Numbered from the stretch's first letter, positions 23,829 to 33,608 are shown. The stretch: DNA of 64,000 nucleotides from Dichetophora obliterata (GCA_963920525.1 OY986435.1:171717827-171781826); one strand, 5' to 3'. The notes: generated from the letters alone by a model not told the origin. Numbers and translations: made by a program.

Positions 23829-23832
<4 letters not shown>
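23522..23832. mobile_element. Hairpin MITE copy 2, tandem to copy 1
   Basis: Also 311 bp and the same orientation as copy 1. It differs at only a few positions (for example GAACAAACTC against GAACAAAATC near its middle), so the pair arose by recent tandem duplication through the TA tract or by two insertions of the same source. Confidence 0.9.
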
Positions 23833-23869
<37 letters not shown>

Positions 23870-24533
23870 TGAAAATTAAATTAAATAACAATTATTTTAA
23901 AAGGATGTAATCCACGTTATCACGCTTCAAGATGTATGAGCACGCCGATCAAAGCTGTTTATTTTTATTTATATATATTAATTTGGAACTTTTGGTTAAA
24001 GATATCTTTAAAAGTAAGAGCTCGCAAAAAACACGTCTAGACGGTAAGAAGATAACGAACGATTGATAACGAATAATTCAAATTAAATAAATTAAAAAAT
24101 AATTCATTACAAAAGATTTAGTCAACTTCTGTAAAAAAGGCAAATATTTGAACATTAAAAAAAATATTGAAGAAAAAAATTTGAAAGAATTTTTATTTTG
24201 GAAAATATTTGAAAAATTCTTTTTCGGAGTCGGAGTCGAGAGTTTTTTTAGCGACTTCGACACCAACTCCGACTCCGGCAAAAACACCGCGACTCCGACT
24301 CCACAGCCCTAGTTGTAATCCAGCAGGGAACTACCTCCCATTATCAAGTAATCATTATATAATTAGTTCAGTATATCTAGTTCAGTAATAATTACTTTCC
24401 CAACTGGGAGAGTTTTCATGTTTTTTTCATGAGCAGAAAAATCAATATCCAAACCAAGCTAAACAGAACGAACCATGCTTAATTTCCTACTTTTCGCGAA
24501 ATTGAAAGAAGAAGTTGGGATGATGAAGAAAAC

Positions 24534-24588
24534 GTAAAACTTTGATATATCTTTAATTTCTTTCATTTTTACCAATTTCCAAAAACAG
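24534..24588 (+). other. Probable 5' UTR intron of the secreted-protein gene
   Basis: A donor-like GAAGAAAAC|GTAAAAC at 24534 and an acceptor CCAAAAACAG ending at 24588 bracket 55 bp. The start codon follows immediately at 24589. The upstream exon (about 24430-24533) would be 5' UTR. The length is typical of fly introns. Confidence 0.45.
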
Positions 24589-25493
24589 ATGATGCATCGG
24601 TTGCAGTATTTACTGCAGTGCATGTTACTGCTTTACACCGTTAACATTAAGCTAGTTGGCAGTTCTGATGATGCTTATACTACGGAAACAAAAGTGAGAA
24701 ATGGTCATGAAACACCAACAGCAGTGGAGCTGCCAAGACCATTGTTGAGGTTCAGGAAGCTGCAAATGGACGAACTCGATGAGCTTGAAGACACCAAAGG
24801 TGACATACGTAGTGGACGCTCACATCGACTGACCATGATGGACATTGCTTTGCAGGCATCAGTCAGAGAAGGAATCGCAGCTATGGCGGAATTGTACGGA
24901 AAGATTGAACCGGAAATTTTGAGAAACGGTTTGTGGTTGCAATGCCGATGAAAAAGGTTATTATGATCATTACGCATACTATTTACAGGTCAGCTGCTGG
25001 CAGAAAATCATCCGGCAGCATTGCTTTCGAAATTCAGCGCACCATTAGAGAATACAACAAGTAGAGAGATGGCAGCATATGCAGCAATATCCGCCACCAA
25101 GGCTTTCAAAAAAAAGTAAGTAAGACAAAAACTAGTACAAAGTCTTTATATGTAGTAGACCACATCTGACATCAGAGTAACAATAAGTAGTACAAATAAG
25201 ATAGCAATATAACTATGACAGATCTTTCCGCTTTTAATTTTAGGATTTCCTGTAACATTTAATATGAAAATAGATAATAAGATAAATTATTGTATTGACT
25301 GCTATAGTTTAAACCGAAAAATAAAATAACTTGATTGCCTTTAAAGTAAGAAGAGAAACGCATACGAAAAGTAGTTATGTTAGTTGTTGAAAAATTCAAA
25401 TATAACATGTTCACATTTCATTGAACCCACAGCATCATCTACCATCAACTGACTGCATCTGAGGCTGGTGTGACAAGAGAAAGCTCTCCTTGA
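24589..25493 (+). CDS. Small secreted protein of unknown function, three coding exons
   Basis: Exons 24589-24928, 24989-25115 and 25433-25493 join to a 175-codon frame. Introns are 60 bp (G|GTTTGT ... TTTACAG) and 317 bp (AA|GTAAGT ... CCCACAG), both with consensus sites. The N-terminus MMHRLQYLLQCMLLLYTVNI is a signal peptide with likely cleavage near residue 24-26. The mature part is first acidic (MDELDELEDTKGD), then a conserved-looking alanine-rich region (MDIALQASVREGIAAMAELY, ENHPAALLSKFSAP, AAYAAISATKAFKK). No family was recognised. Codon use and splice sites look like a real host gene, unlike the surrounding transposons. The TGA stop at 25491 is followed by CTA and a further open frame. 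The start was chosen because the ATG directly follows a good acceptor and precedes the signal peptide. Confidence 0.75.
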
Positions 25494-25685
25494 CTACGAA
25501 ATAGTCATGTCGTTGATAATGATGGTCATGACGATGATAATGACGTTGTCGCTAATGTTTTGGATGAATTTGATTTTGCTGCCGATAACCACTCAAACTG
25601 GCAACAATTACTTTACTTTTTCAGTCTTTGTTTTAATGTTTTGTTTAAGAAAACAGCTAAAAATAGCAGTTGCAAATCTTACTGA
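25491..25685 (+). promoter_or_regulatory. Possible stop-codon readthrough site (TGA CTA) and 63-codon extension
   Basis: The gene's TGA is followed by CTA, a context known to favour UGA readthrough in animals. The same frame stays open for 63 codons to TGA at 25683-25685. The first part of the extension is acidic and protein-like (VVDNDGHDDDNDVVANVLDE), the second hydrophobic. Conservation cannot be judged from one sequence; chance openness is possible. Confidence 0.4.
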
Positions 25686-27240
25686 AAAGTCGTTATTTGT
25701 GTTTTCATTAGATACTTTCAACAAATGCGTGGTAGCTAGAGTTGTTAGATTTTTAAATAGGTGGAAACAGTACATTAAAACAAAAAAAAAACAGTATGCA
25801 TTTTACTTATTACATGTCTATAACACCATGACACTTACATTTCCATTAAAAAAACAAAAGGAACATTAAATACAGATATTCTATAAAGAAAAGTAAAATA
25901 AAATTAAATAAAAAATACATTAGACTATAAGAAAAAAATATTGCATTTGTTGCAAAAATCATAGCTCTAACGCTCTACTAATACAAAGATCAACTCTTGA
26001 TAAAAAAAAATTAATACGTACTTATCGCTTGTACAAGCATTAAAAATCCATTGCTTCACTCATCAGTTTTTACAAAATAAACATAAAATTCAGTGCAGTT
26101 ATATTCATAATAATTCTCTATAATCAGTTTCCAAATTTTTTAATAAAAGTAAATTTCTTTCTTTTCTCCAATAATGAATAAAACAGAGGTATTGAAAAAA
26201 TAAAATTGCAAATTGCAATCTCGAAATTCGGAAATGTACCGCTATTTAATAACTCTATCTATTTTCCATTGACTGGTTTCCCTTTATGTACTGTTTTAGA
26301 AAAAGTTTGCAACGAAACAACCTCTCCAAAAAGATAATCCCTATCAATATTTGTGATAAAAAAACACTTTATAACATCGGTAAAATCGCAAATTAAAATA
26401 TTGGGAATTAAATTTAAGACACTTAGTTTTTCAAATCTATTGCTTTTGAAATCAAAATGGTATTCAATGTTAACTTTTATATTGGGTAAATCAGCTTTAA
26501 CACTTTTATTTTCACAAAAATTTTTCTTGATTATCGCCTCCCAGCAACAGTTTACTTTATTTATTTCTTAGACATAAATTCCAGAATTATTTTTTTCCAA
26601 TCAATGTTTCTACATACATATGTACTGTCGTCATAAGAAAGAGTGCTGCTTCTACATATTTCAATATTATGTGATAAGCGACTTACAGTAATTTATCAAA
26701 AATTCACTGATTAGGGTTTAAATTAGAGATGGGCGCGTGCATCATTTTTGAGGCACGGGCACGCACGAGCACGACGACCATTTGCTCGGCCACGCACGAA
26801 CACGAAATTGATTTTTCGTACTTGCACAAAAACGCACGAACACACAAGACAAAGATTGAAAATGCACAAACACAAGACAAAGCACGATCTAGTTTGAATG
26901 ACTGTAAATTTTTGGTTCTTCAGGGTACTACCCTAATACTATCCTGTTTGCTTTCAATATTAATAATTTTTTTTCCGATTTTATTAAAAATGCAAGAACT
27001 GTGGAACCAAAAACTGTAGTTGCCGCTTTTTTGATTGTTTGTTCTATAATTTTAAATTATCACAAACAGTTCAAGAAGCCGTATCATCAACTGTTTGTTA
27101 TATTTAGTAAAAAGTTGTTTTATTTGTATATTTATGATATTTACAGTGTGACAAATATATGTTTATACAAAAACAAAGTAGTTTTTTTCAATAAAGCTGA
27201 ATTTTATTTAAAGAAATATAAATGCACAAATACTAAATAA
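25686..27240. other. AT-rich stretch, no gene recognised
   Basis: Includes the presumed 3' UTR of the upstream gene (AATAAA-type signals near 25900 and 26080). Open frames at 26353-26571 and 27001-27240 have no motif. The only structured part is the CACGA-rich block at 26729-26890. Confidence 0.5.
26729..26890. repeat. CACGA-rich block, possible worn hAT end
   Basis: GAGATGGGCGCGTGCATC followed by many GCACGA / CACGAACAC motifs. Several hAT families have GAGATGGGC-like ends followed by short tandem motifs. No matching opposite end or TSD was found, so this stays a weak call. Confidence 0.35.
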
Positions 27241-27267
27241 ATTTCATATATTTTATTTATATGACAA

Positions 27268-27786
27268 CTACTCGATGGCCAGCCTTTTATTAGCCATAAC
27301 CCACCGAAGTCTGCAATCATAATTGTTACACGCAGCACGCAATACTTCCATCGGTATTTTGTTCCATACATCAATAATAGCAGCTTTAAAATCCTTCAAG
27401 CTATTGTTCTTATATTCAAAAAGTCCAAGGGATTGCAGTCTGTTGAGCTAGGAGATCATTCATCTTTAGGTATAAGATCTGTTAAGTTTTGCTTACACCA
27501 GTCTTGCACCATTTTAGCGATGAGGGCAGGTGCGCCATCTTGCTCGAAGAAATAATACTCGGTTCCATATCGTTCTCTCACTATTTTAATCGCATTCGCG
27601 GTACGGACGTTCCGTTTTTCTCCCACTTTTCTTGCGGTCTTGTATGAAGCCAGTATCCAGAAGTTGCTTAATCGAATAATATACGTAAGCCCTCTTCACT
27701 CCTAAATGTGACAAATCGCGGAAGATTACTCCACTACTTAAACCACTTTTGTATTTATTTACAATTAAGAAGCGTGTATCAACCAA
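27268..27786 (-). pseudogene. Tc1/mariner-group transposase relic (DD37D type)
   Basis: N-terminus at 27786: a helix-turn-helix segment (RFLIVNKYKSGLSSGVIFRD, RAYVYYSIKQLLDTGF, IQDRKKSGRK). After an internal deletion it continues with YGTEYYFFEQDGAPALIAKM (second Asp), LTDLIPKDE, a TGA in place of the usual Trp, SPSSTDCNPLDF (third Asp) and VMANKRLAIE, ending at 27268. Thirty-seven residues separate the last two aspartates. The region with the first catalytic Asp is missing, so it is inactive. No inverted ends were identified. Confidence 0.75.
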
Positions 27787-27789
27787 CCA

Positions 27790-28317
27790 TACCGAATAAC
27801 TTTTTACTGTAGCGACTTAAACTAAAAAATTTAATTTTGTATATAACTGAAACTCTAACGAATATTTTAATATGCACATTTTTATAATGTTACTATGTTT
27901 CCAAAACATACAGTTCTACAAAGTTTTGTATGAACACATATTTGTTACACTGTAAATGAGATATTTTTCAAACCATCACCAGTGCAAGATACTAAGATAT
28001 TTAATACAAAGTCAATATGCTATGTTAAAAAAATCAATATTTAAATTTTTTTTTTTTTTGGGTCACAAAAATAAAGAAGTAAATACTTTTTAAAAAGCTT
28101 TTAATACAAATACAAAGCAGTGGCCAAAGTCCGCAATTTAAAAAGAAATAGTTATAGCTGGAAGTACTGTGGATAGCGAAGCAGGAATTTAACTAACTAA
28201 CAACTTAGGGCTGATTTTTTCATGGGACAACATGGATCGTTGGAACAATGTTGCCGTTAATGCTGGCTGCGTTTATTATCAAAAAGAAATAAAATAACTT
28301 AATAAGTGTATTATTTA
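27790..28317. other. No gene recognised
   Basis: AT-rich spacer between the DD37D relic and the Helitron 5' end. Confidence 0.5.
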
Positions 28318-28431
28318 TCTATATAAAGGGTGGTTAAATTTTAAGGGCCGATGTTGATTTTGAATAGAACACAAATTATTTAGGAAATTATTGTCATTTC
28401 TTTTTATTATGAATATATTGGTATAGTTCAA

Positions 28432-29741
28432 TTATGTATAAAACAAAATATCGGCCAAATGGCCGCCGCGACCTCGGCGGCACACCTCCATCCGATGGTT
28501 CAAATTTTCGATGACTCTGAGGCATAATTGAGGTTCTATGCCGTTAATGTGCCGAACTCATTGGCGTCGGAAGCGGGGGGGAAAAGTTGGGCAGTTGCCC
28601 CCCCACTTTTTTAGCTAGATAAACAATTTAAAAGGAAAAGTTATTCAAAATATCAGTTTTTTTACAACGATAATATTTTTGTATTATATATTTTCCTCTT
28701 CTTTCTCTCTTCTTCATGTTTCATGTGAAGAAATTTTGGTGAACTTTTTTTGCACCACCATTTGTACTGCCCCCCCCCCCCAGATGAAATTCGCTTCCGA
28801 CGCGATTGGCCGAATTATCTTATCATTTAGCTCTTGAATTGTTGCTGTCTTATCGACGTACACCTTTTCTTTCAAATAACCCCAAAGAAAGAAGTCCAAC
28901 GGTGTCAAATCACATGATCTTGGCGGCCAATTGACATCGCCACCACGTGAGACAACACAGCCATTGAATTTGTCGCGCAAAAGAGCCATTGTTTCGTTAG
29001 CTGTGTGGCAAGTGGCACCGTCCTGTTGAAACCACATATTGTCCACATCCATATCTTTTAATTCGGGCCATAAAAAGTTCGTTATCATATCACGATAGCG
29101 AACACCATTCACAGTCCATAAACCGCACCAAACAGTTACTCTTTGTGGGTGCATTGGTTTTTCGACAATCACTCTTGGATTATCATTCGCCCAAATACGG
29201 CAATTCTGCTTATTGACGAATCCACTGAGGTGAAAATGTGCCTCATCACTGAAGATGATTTTCTTCGAAAACTGATCATCCACTGTTGTCATTTCTTGCC
29301 ACCATTCTGACCATTGGCGACGCTTGAAATGGTCAAGAGGCTTTAGTTCTTGAGTCGATTGCACCTTGTAAGCGTGTAAATGCAAGTCCTTATGCATAAT
29401 TTTCATCAACGACGAGCGTGAGAGGTGCAATTGTTGGGCACGACGACGAGTTGAGGCTCTTCAGCCACACTATCGCGAACAGCAGCAATACTTTCTGCAG
29501 TACGAGCATGCACTGGTGTTTTCACATCTCCTACAGACCCGGTTTGCTCAAATTTTTGCACGATTTTTCCGATTGTACGCACATTTGGACGATTAAATTG
29601 ACCGAAAAAATCACGAAGTGCACAATATGCACTTTGACTTGAACGTCCATTTTCATAATAAGCCTGAATAACTTTTACGCGATGCTCGATAGTGTCCTTC
29701 CATCGTTCAAATTGAATTAGTCTGAAATTGAGAAATGTCAA
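28432..29741 (-). pseudogene. rosa-type transposase (DD41D), broken
   Basis: N-terminal DNA-binding part from 29741: EHRVKVIQAYYENGRSSQSA, RDFFGQFNRPNVRTIGKIVQ. A frameshift near 29410-29430 leads to LHLSRSSLMKIMHKDLHLHA. The catalytic part has KIIFSDEAHFHLSGFVNKQN (first Asp), MWFQQDGATCHTA (second Asp) and WPPRSCDLTPLDFFLWGYLK (third Asp); 41 residues lie between the last two, the rosa/DD41D spacing. After the small hAT at 28559-28808 the frame continues with HINGIEPQLCLRVIENL and ends GGHLADILFYT at 28432. One frameshift and one insertion disable it; otherwise it is well kept. Confidence 0.9.
28559..28808. mobile_element. Small non-autonomous hAT-like MITE inside the rosa transposase
   Basis: 250 bp with ends CATTGGCGTCGGAAGCG and the complement of CAATCGCGTCGGAAGCG, next to G/C homopolymers. 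Flanked by GCCGAACT (28551-28558) and GCCGAATT (28809-28816), an 8-bp TSD with one mismatch. Deleting it with one TSD restores transposase frame IIR + HINGIE, which confirms the boundaries. Confidence 0.82.
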
Positions 29742-29937
29742 ATGAAATGCAGAAAAAAACTTGACTTTTAGGTGTGGTTCACATTCAAAATCGGCCCTTA
29801 AAATTTAACCAACCTTTACATAAAAATTAATGTACGTTCGTTGGCTTGTTTGTTTGTTTGTGTGTTTTGAATACATTTCTACACCATTCATCCGATCACG
29901 ATGAAAATTTCCAAATTGGTTGTTCGCATTCATGCGC

Positions 29938-30262
29938 AGGTTTTAGTCGCAGTACGGACAGCGTTGGACAAGGGGGCGTAACACCTCCCATACAACCCAA
30001 ATTTGAGAGATCGAATAGCTTTTGATTTGTAGTTCGCACAGCCATGGATTTTGGTATTCGACCACAATTTACACGTGCCGTTTTACTGATACCATTTTAT
30101 GGGCCATGGGAAAGAGGGCGTGGCACCTCCCATACAACCCAAATTTGAGATTTTGAACAGCTTTTGCGTTATAGTTCGCACAGCCTCGGAATTCAGTATT
30201 CGACGACAATTTACACGTGCTGTTTTACTAAAAACATTTTATGGGCGTTGGACAAGGAGGCG
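29938..30262 (+). repeat. Helitron internal tandem units, left block
   Basis: About 2.5 units of about 140 bp with ACACCTCCCATACAACCC, AGCTTTTG..TTATAG and TTTACACGTGC(T/C)GTTTTACT motifs. Confidence 0.8.
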
Positions 30263-30319
30263 TACAGTGCGGCCGTAGGCTGCACTTTGCGGCCATAATT
30301 TAAAAACCGAGTCGATCGA

Positions 30320-30545
30320 TCTAAAACTTCGTTCTCGGGAGTTTTTGGGGTCGCTGATCACGAATCCGACGTCAGAATTACGAAATTCAAGATGGCGGAT
30401 ACAATATGGCGTCGTTTTTGTGTCCATAATTCAAAAGCGTAGTTAATCGACCTGAAACCTTGTACTCGCGGGTTTTTGGGGTCGCTGATCACGAATCCGA
30501 CGTCAGAATTATAAAATACAAAATGGCAGATCCAATATGGCGTCA
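30320..30545 (+). repeat. Two tandem units with GTCGCTGATCACGAATCCGA
   Basis: Two copies about 125 bp apart (about 30340 and 30470), each followed by GTCAGAATTA..AAAT and AAGATGGCGGAT-like text. The same core builds the array at 54.2-55.1 kb. Confidence 0.85.
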
Positions 30546-30766
30546 TACAAAGATTTCTAAAGTTTTTTCGTGTACCTTTATTTGTTACTATTGGATAATT
30601 CAATTTATATTTAATAAATGTACTGAGATAAATATTCTTCAAATTTTTACAAATGTTTTTATTGAAGTTGAAAATTATATTTTATACACGAAAGTAGAGT
30701 TTTGAATTGTACAATTATTTAAAAACGTACGCTCTACTATTAAAAAAATTGAAAGTTTTCCCTGCT

Positions 30767-31288
30767 TTAAACAAGAATTACATTAAAAACATTTTCATTA
30801 TCATCAATGTCATAATCTACATCTGTCTCTGACTCAGAGCCAAAGCTAATATCAGTACTGTCCTGCTCCTCTTTTTTATCAACAGATGGAGACGACAATA
30901 AATTAATAGCATCTGCTGATAAAGATTTTATCTGTTTAGCTGGCAGTTTTCTACAACTAGAATTGTATGGGTCAGAAGCTACTAAAACTCTTTTGAACAC
31001 ATCCTCCATTGTTTTTTGACGATAGTTTTTTCTAGAAAAGCTCAGGCGATAGACCGAATAAAATTTGTTGCATGCCTCTTGTGCATCCTCTGACATTTGA
31101 CAGATAGGTAAAACTGAATCTTCAATGATTTCTGGGCCATGAATTAGTAGCTTAGGCACTAAAGTTGGCATGTAATACCAATCATACTTTTCTACTATAA
31201 TTCTAGCTAACTTCACTGTATACTGTCTAAAATTGTCCAAATTAATATCATGTGTTCTAATTTCTATTCCACAACTAAAATATGTCAT
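30767..31288 (-). pseudogene. Transib/RAG1-like transposase, C-terminal fragment
   Basis: 173 open codons. Contains YDWYYMPTLVPKLLIHGPEI, LPICQMSEDAQEACNKFYSV (with the catalytic Glu in the SE-x-AQEA region), SFSRKNYRQKTMEDVFKRVL and VASDPYNSS, then an acidic tail. The order matches the end of the RAG1 core (H..EII....IG..SEG.NESGNKLFRRFRK...R....ED.). It keeps the LPI(C/G)-SE join without the intron seen at the same place in the gene at 33609-35641. Sequence upstream of 31288 soon becomes non-coding, so the two catalytic aspartates are missing. Confidence 0.8.
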
Positions 31289-31407
31289 AATGAATTATCG
31301 TATTCTTTCATTAATTGTATCAGACATCTTATAACATGCATTAATTAAATTAAAGTACGTCTTGTAACATATGGAATGTCTGTCTACCTAGTGCCTAGTA
31401 TACACAG

Positions 31408-31532
31408 AGGTAGGGGTCCAATCCTAATCCTACTCATGGCAATTCTACACGCCCATTTTAACCACTGTATATAGATACACAAAAAGCATTGTGTGTAGAG
31501 TTGCCATGTGTAGGATTGGACCACTACTATTA
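31408..31532. mobile_element. Short hairpin MITE within the Transib-like element
   Basis: Inverted ends GTCCAATCCTA.TCCTACTCATGGCAATTCTACAC (left, split here by a dot) and GTGTAGAGTTGCCATGTG..GGATTGGAC (right). Total about 125 bp. No clear TSD. Confidence 0.65.
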
Positions 31533-31944
31533 CCACACGCACACACATATACGTCGAAATTCTTCTTCAGATTCAATTACTTTTATACAAAAAGTTGCAT
31601 AAAAACTAAAGTAGCAGAAGGTAGCAGCTAAATCTTTTTTTATTCAGTAACTAATACTTTTCTGAGTAACCTCTACGAGTTTTAAGGCAGCATACGATGG
31701 CGTTTTATTACTATATGGTTTGAAAACTCACATTTTATATAAAGCAACACGAAAAATATATCCTCAAATTTCTACTGCTAAAAATTGCGATTGAGAGAAA
31801 ATAGGAGACTTAGGGTTTGGACGTTACTATGAACGGTTTTCACTCCTTAAAGGATCCCTTCAATCAACTCAACGATAAAAAAACGCTATCTATAAACTTT
31901 TTTTCGAATTTTGGCCGCAGAATGCGGCATTTGGCCGCACTGTG

Positions 31945-32380
31945 AGGCGTAGCACCTCCCATACAACCCAAATTTGCGATATCGAATTGCTTTGGAGTTA
32001 TAGACCGCAAAGTCTCGGAATTCAGTATTCGAGCTCAATTTACACATTAAGTTTAACTGATACCATTGTATGATGTTTAACAAAGGGCGTGGCATCTCCC
32101 ATATAACCCAAATTTAATATATCGAATAGCTTTTGAGTTATAGACCGCACAGCCTCGGAATTCGGTATTCGAGCACAATTTACACATGCCGTTTTACTGA
32201 TAACATTTTATGGGCGTTAGACAAGAGGGCGTGACACCTCCCATGCAACCAAAATTTGCGATATAGAATAGCTTTGGAGTTATAGGTCGCACAGCCTCGG
32301 AATCCAGTTTTCGAAATCAATTTACACATGCAGGTTCACTGATAACATTTTATGGAAGTTTGGCAACTGGCGCGTGGCAG
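31945..32380 (+). repeat. Helitron internal tandem units, right block
   Basis: About 3.5 units continuing the 29938-30262 array, interrupted only by the Transib-like element. Confidence 0.8.
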
Positions 32381-32402
32381 CAACGCGCCGTGTTTCAGCT
32401 AG
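32368..32402 (+). terminator. Helitron 3' hairpin and CTAG end
   Basis: GGCGCGT-GGCAGCA-ACGCGCC forms a 7-bp stem; TGTTTCAGCTAG follows and ends at 32402. The same 3' end closes the Helitrons at 41686 and 49171. Confidence 0.8.
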
Positions 32403-33608
32403 TAATTAATAAATATTGACCATTTTAATTACTGACACACGCTTATTTATCGTGCACAATATAGGAAATGTGTGTGCATTGCAGCCAATAATTTATAGTG
32501 GAATTAATTCCAGACATATCTGTTTGAGTAATTAGTGGCAATAATGAGCGTGGCGTTAATTCACATGGCGTGGGATTAATTCACATGGGCTCTGTGCTAA
32601 TTGTTTGTGGTAACAATGCGATCGGCGTTAATTCATAACTCAAGTGTGCTTTATTGTCACAAATTTGCTGGTAGCAATTATATACGTGATAATAATGTAC
32701 ATCTCCACGTCATTGAGTTAAAGCACTTGCGTTACTTTATGGTGCGTTATTACGTTGAAACACACTTGTTTTGTTAAAAGTAACGCAATATCTATTAGAG
32801 AAGAGATACAAATAGTTTTTTGCTGTTTTTTTTTTTGTTCTAATGTGCAAGATTTCAAAAGTGCAAGCAAAATTGAATCCAACATAAAACTTATTTTAAA
32901 GAACAATTTTGTGAATGTATCTGTTTGATTGCTGTACATATCAACTTTAAACAACAATTTCTTTATTATTATGGGATTGTTTTCTTCTGGCATGCTTCAT
33001 TATGATTTATAAGGATATTGATTAAAAATAAAGTTATTTATAATTAATTTATGAGCAATTTTCCAATATTATAATAACCTTTTATCGATGAAACTATTTT
33101 TACTGGATTTTGATTAAATTTGTTGTATGTTTTCTAAGTTCGGTTAAATTGCGGTTACTAATTAAATGTGCTAACCAACTCCCTTCTTTAAAAAAATTAA
33201 TCAAACTCGAAATCTCACTGCGTTGATTAAATTGCTTTTGATAAAGGAATCGTAGCATTTTAAACGATGTCACACAGTATTTTGAGCTGGAAATAAAGTT
33301 TAAATATCGAAATTTCTGTGATTTAAAGGGAATAATAAAATAAGTAAAAACACTTATTAAAAAAAAAATTAAAGATATTAAGTTGTTAAATCTTTAACTT
33401 TTTAATATTGACCCCGTTTGGAAATATGTTTTTTCGTTTAAAAGATATACATATAGTTTTTTATGCAATTTTTCCAAAATATAAATCTTTACCAACATAT
33501 ATTAAAAAAATACTTTTTTGCAAAGAAATACTTATTTATGTTGTTATCAACAATTTTTTTTAACAAATGAAAATAAAATTTTTAATATTATGAAATTTAT
33601 AAGAGATC
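32403..33608. other. No gene recognised
   Basis: Contains TTAATTCACATGG(G/C) repeated near 32565-32590 but no coding motif or element ends. Confidence 0.5.

Larger units (their letters stand above)
17297..24311. mobile_element. hAT element (CAGGGCTGTGGAGTCG ends) filled by later insertions
   Basis: Ends are CAGGGCTGTGGAGTCG and its complement (CGACTCCACAGCCCTA, last base mutated), each continuing into GACTCCGACTCC-type repeats. A perfect 8-bp TSD, GTTGTAAT, lies at 17289-17296 and 24312-24319. The 7 kb span consists of a minus-strand LINE, two hairpin MITEs and about 2 kb of AT-rich sequence; no hAT transposase is visible, so the original element was probably short and non-autonomous. The empty site reads TTGTGAGTGTTGTAATCCAG, the right end of the outer element. 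Confidence 0.88.
15418..24341. mobile_element. Outer TIR element (ATGGGAG ends), interrupted by a nested hAT
   Basis: Left end ATGGGAGATAGTTCCCTGCT, right end the complement of ATGGGAGGTAGTTCCCTGCT, each next to TA dinucleotides (15416-15417, 24342-24343). The inverted match continues through AATAAGGCATTATTTTAA and GGTGGTGTGTGGTATTCAC-type sequence. Both halves carry arrays of units containing (A/C)CTCTGACTTATRRGTAAT in opposite orientation (15480-15720 and 16980-17245). Taking out the hAT at 17297-24311 and one TSD leaves about 1.9 kb with no coding frame. The superfamily is not clear; TA flanks fit a Tc1/mariner-type target but the ends are not a family I recognise. Confidence 0.7.
28326..29816 (-). 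mobile_element. rosa-type (DD41D) Tc1/mariner transposon
   Basis: Ends AAGGGTGGTTAAATTTTAAG and the complement of AAGGTTGGTTAAATTTTAAG, with TA TSD (28324-28325, 29817-29818). Length 1491 bp including a 250-bp hAT insert. The transposase lies on the minus strand. Confidence 0.92.
30263..31944 (-). mobile_element. Transib-like (RAG1-superfamily) TIR element
   Basis: 1682 bp. The right end is CACAGTGCGGCC when read inward; the left end is TACAGTGCGGCC, one base off. The inverted match extends about 37 bp (GCGGCC ... TGCGGCC ... AATT). Flanks are a perfect 5-bp TSD, AGGCG (30258-30262, 31945-31949). The empty site GGACAAGGAGGCGTAGCACC matches other units of the host Helitron array (GGACAAGGGGGCGTAACACC), which proves the insertion. 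A 5-bp GC-rich TSD and a CACAGTG-like end are the Transib features. The minus strand encodes a Transib/RAG1-like C-terminus only, so the element is internally deleted. Near its left end are two GGGGTCGCTGATCACGAATC repeats. Confidence 0.82.
28318..32402 (+). mobile_element. Helitron/Helentron holding a rosa and a Transib-like insertion
   Basis: Starts A|TCTATATA and ends CAGCTAG|T (32399-32402). A 3' hairpin GGCGCGT/ACGCGCC with 7-bp loop sits 10 bases before CTAG. The rosa transposon landed in the eighth base of the 5' end: removing it rejoins TCTATATA with CATAAAAATTAATG. The body is a tandem array of units with GGGCGTGGCACCTCCCATAC, TTTGAGTTATAG, CCGCACAGCCTCGGAATTC and ACACATGCCGTTTTACTG (29938-30262 and 31945-32380), split by a Transib-like element. 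No Rep/helicase frame, so it is non-autonomous. Without inserts it would be about 0.9 kb. Confidence 0.8.

Noticed and set aside
25491..25493. Selenocysteine codon instead of readthrough
   Set aside because: No SECIS-like structure was recognised downstream and no Cys homolog is known for this position.
25507..25869. 120-codon plus-strand frame starting MSLIMMVMTM
   Set aside because: It overlaps the readthrough extension in another frame; the Met/Ile/Leu run comes from reading the GAT-rich acidic codons out of frame.
26729..27019. Coding frame over the CACGA-rich block
   Set aside because: Generated by short tandem motifs; no conserved domain.
30767..31288. Transib-like fragment captured by the Helitron itself
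   Set aside because: The fragment sits in its own TIR element with a 5-bp TSD, so it inserted by transposition and was not captured.
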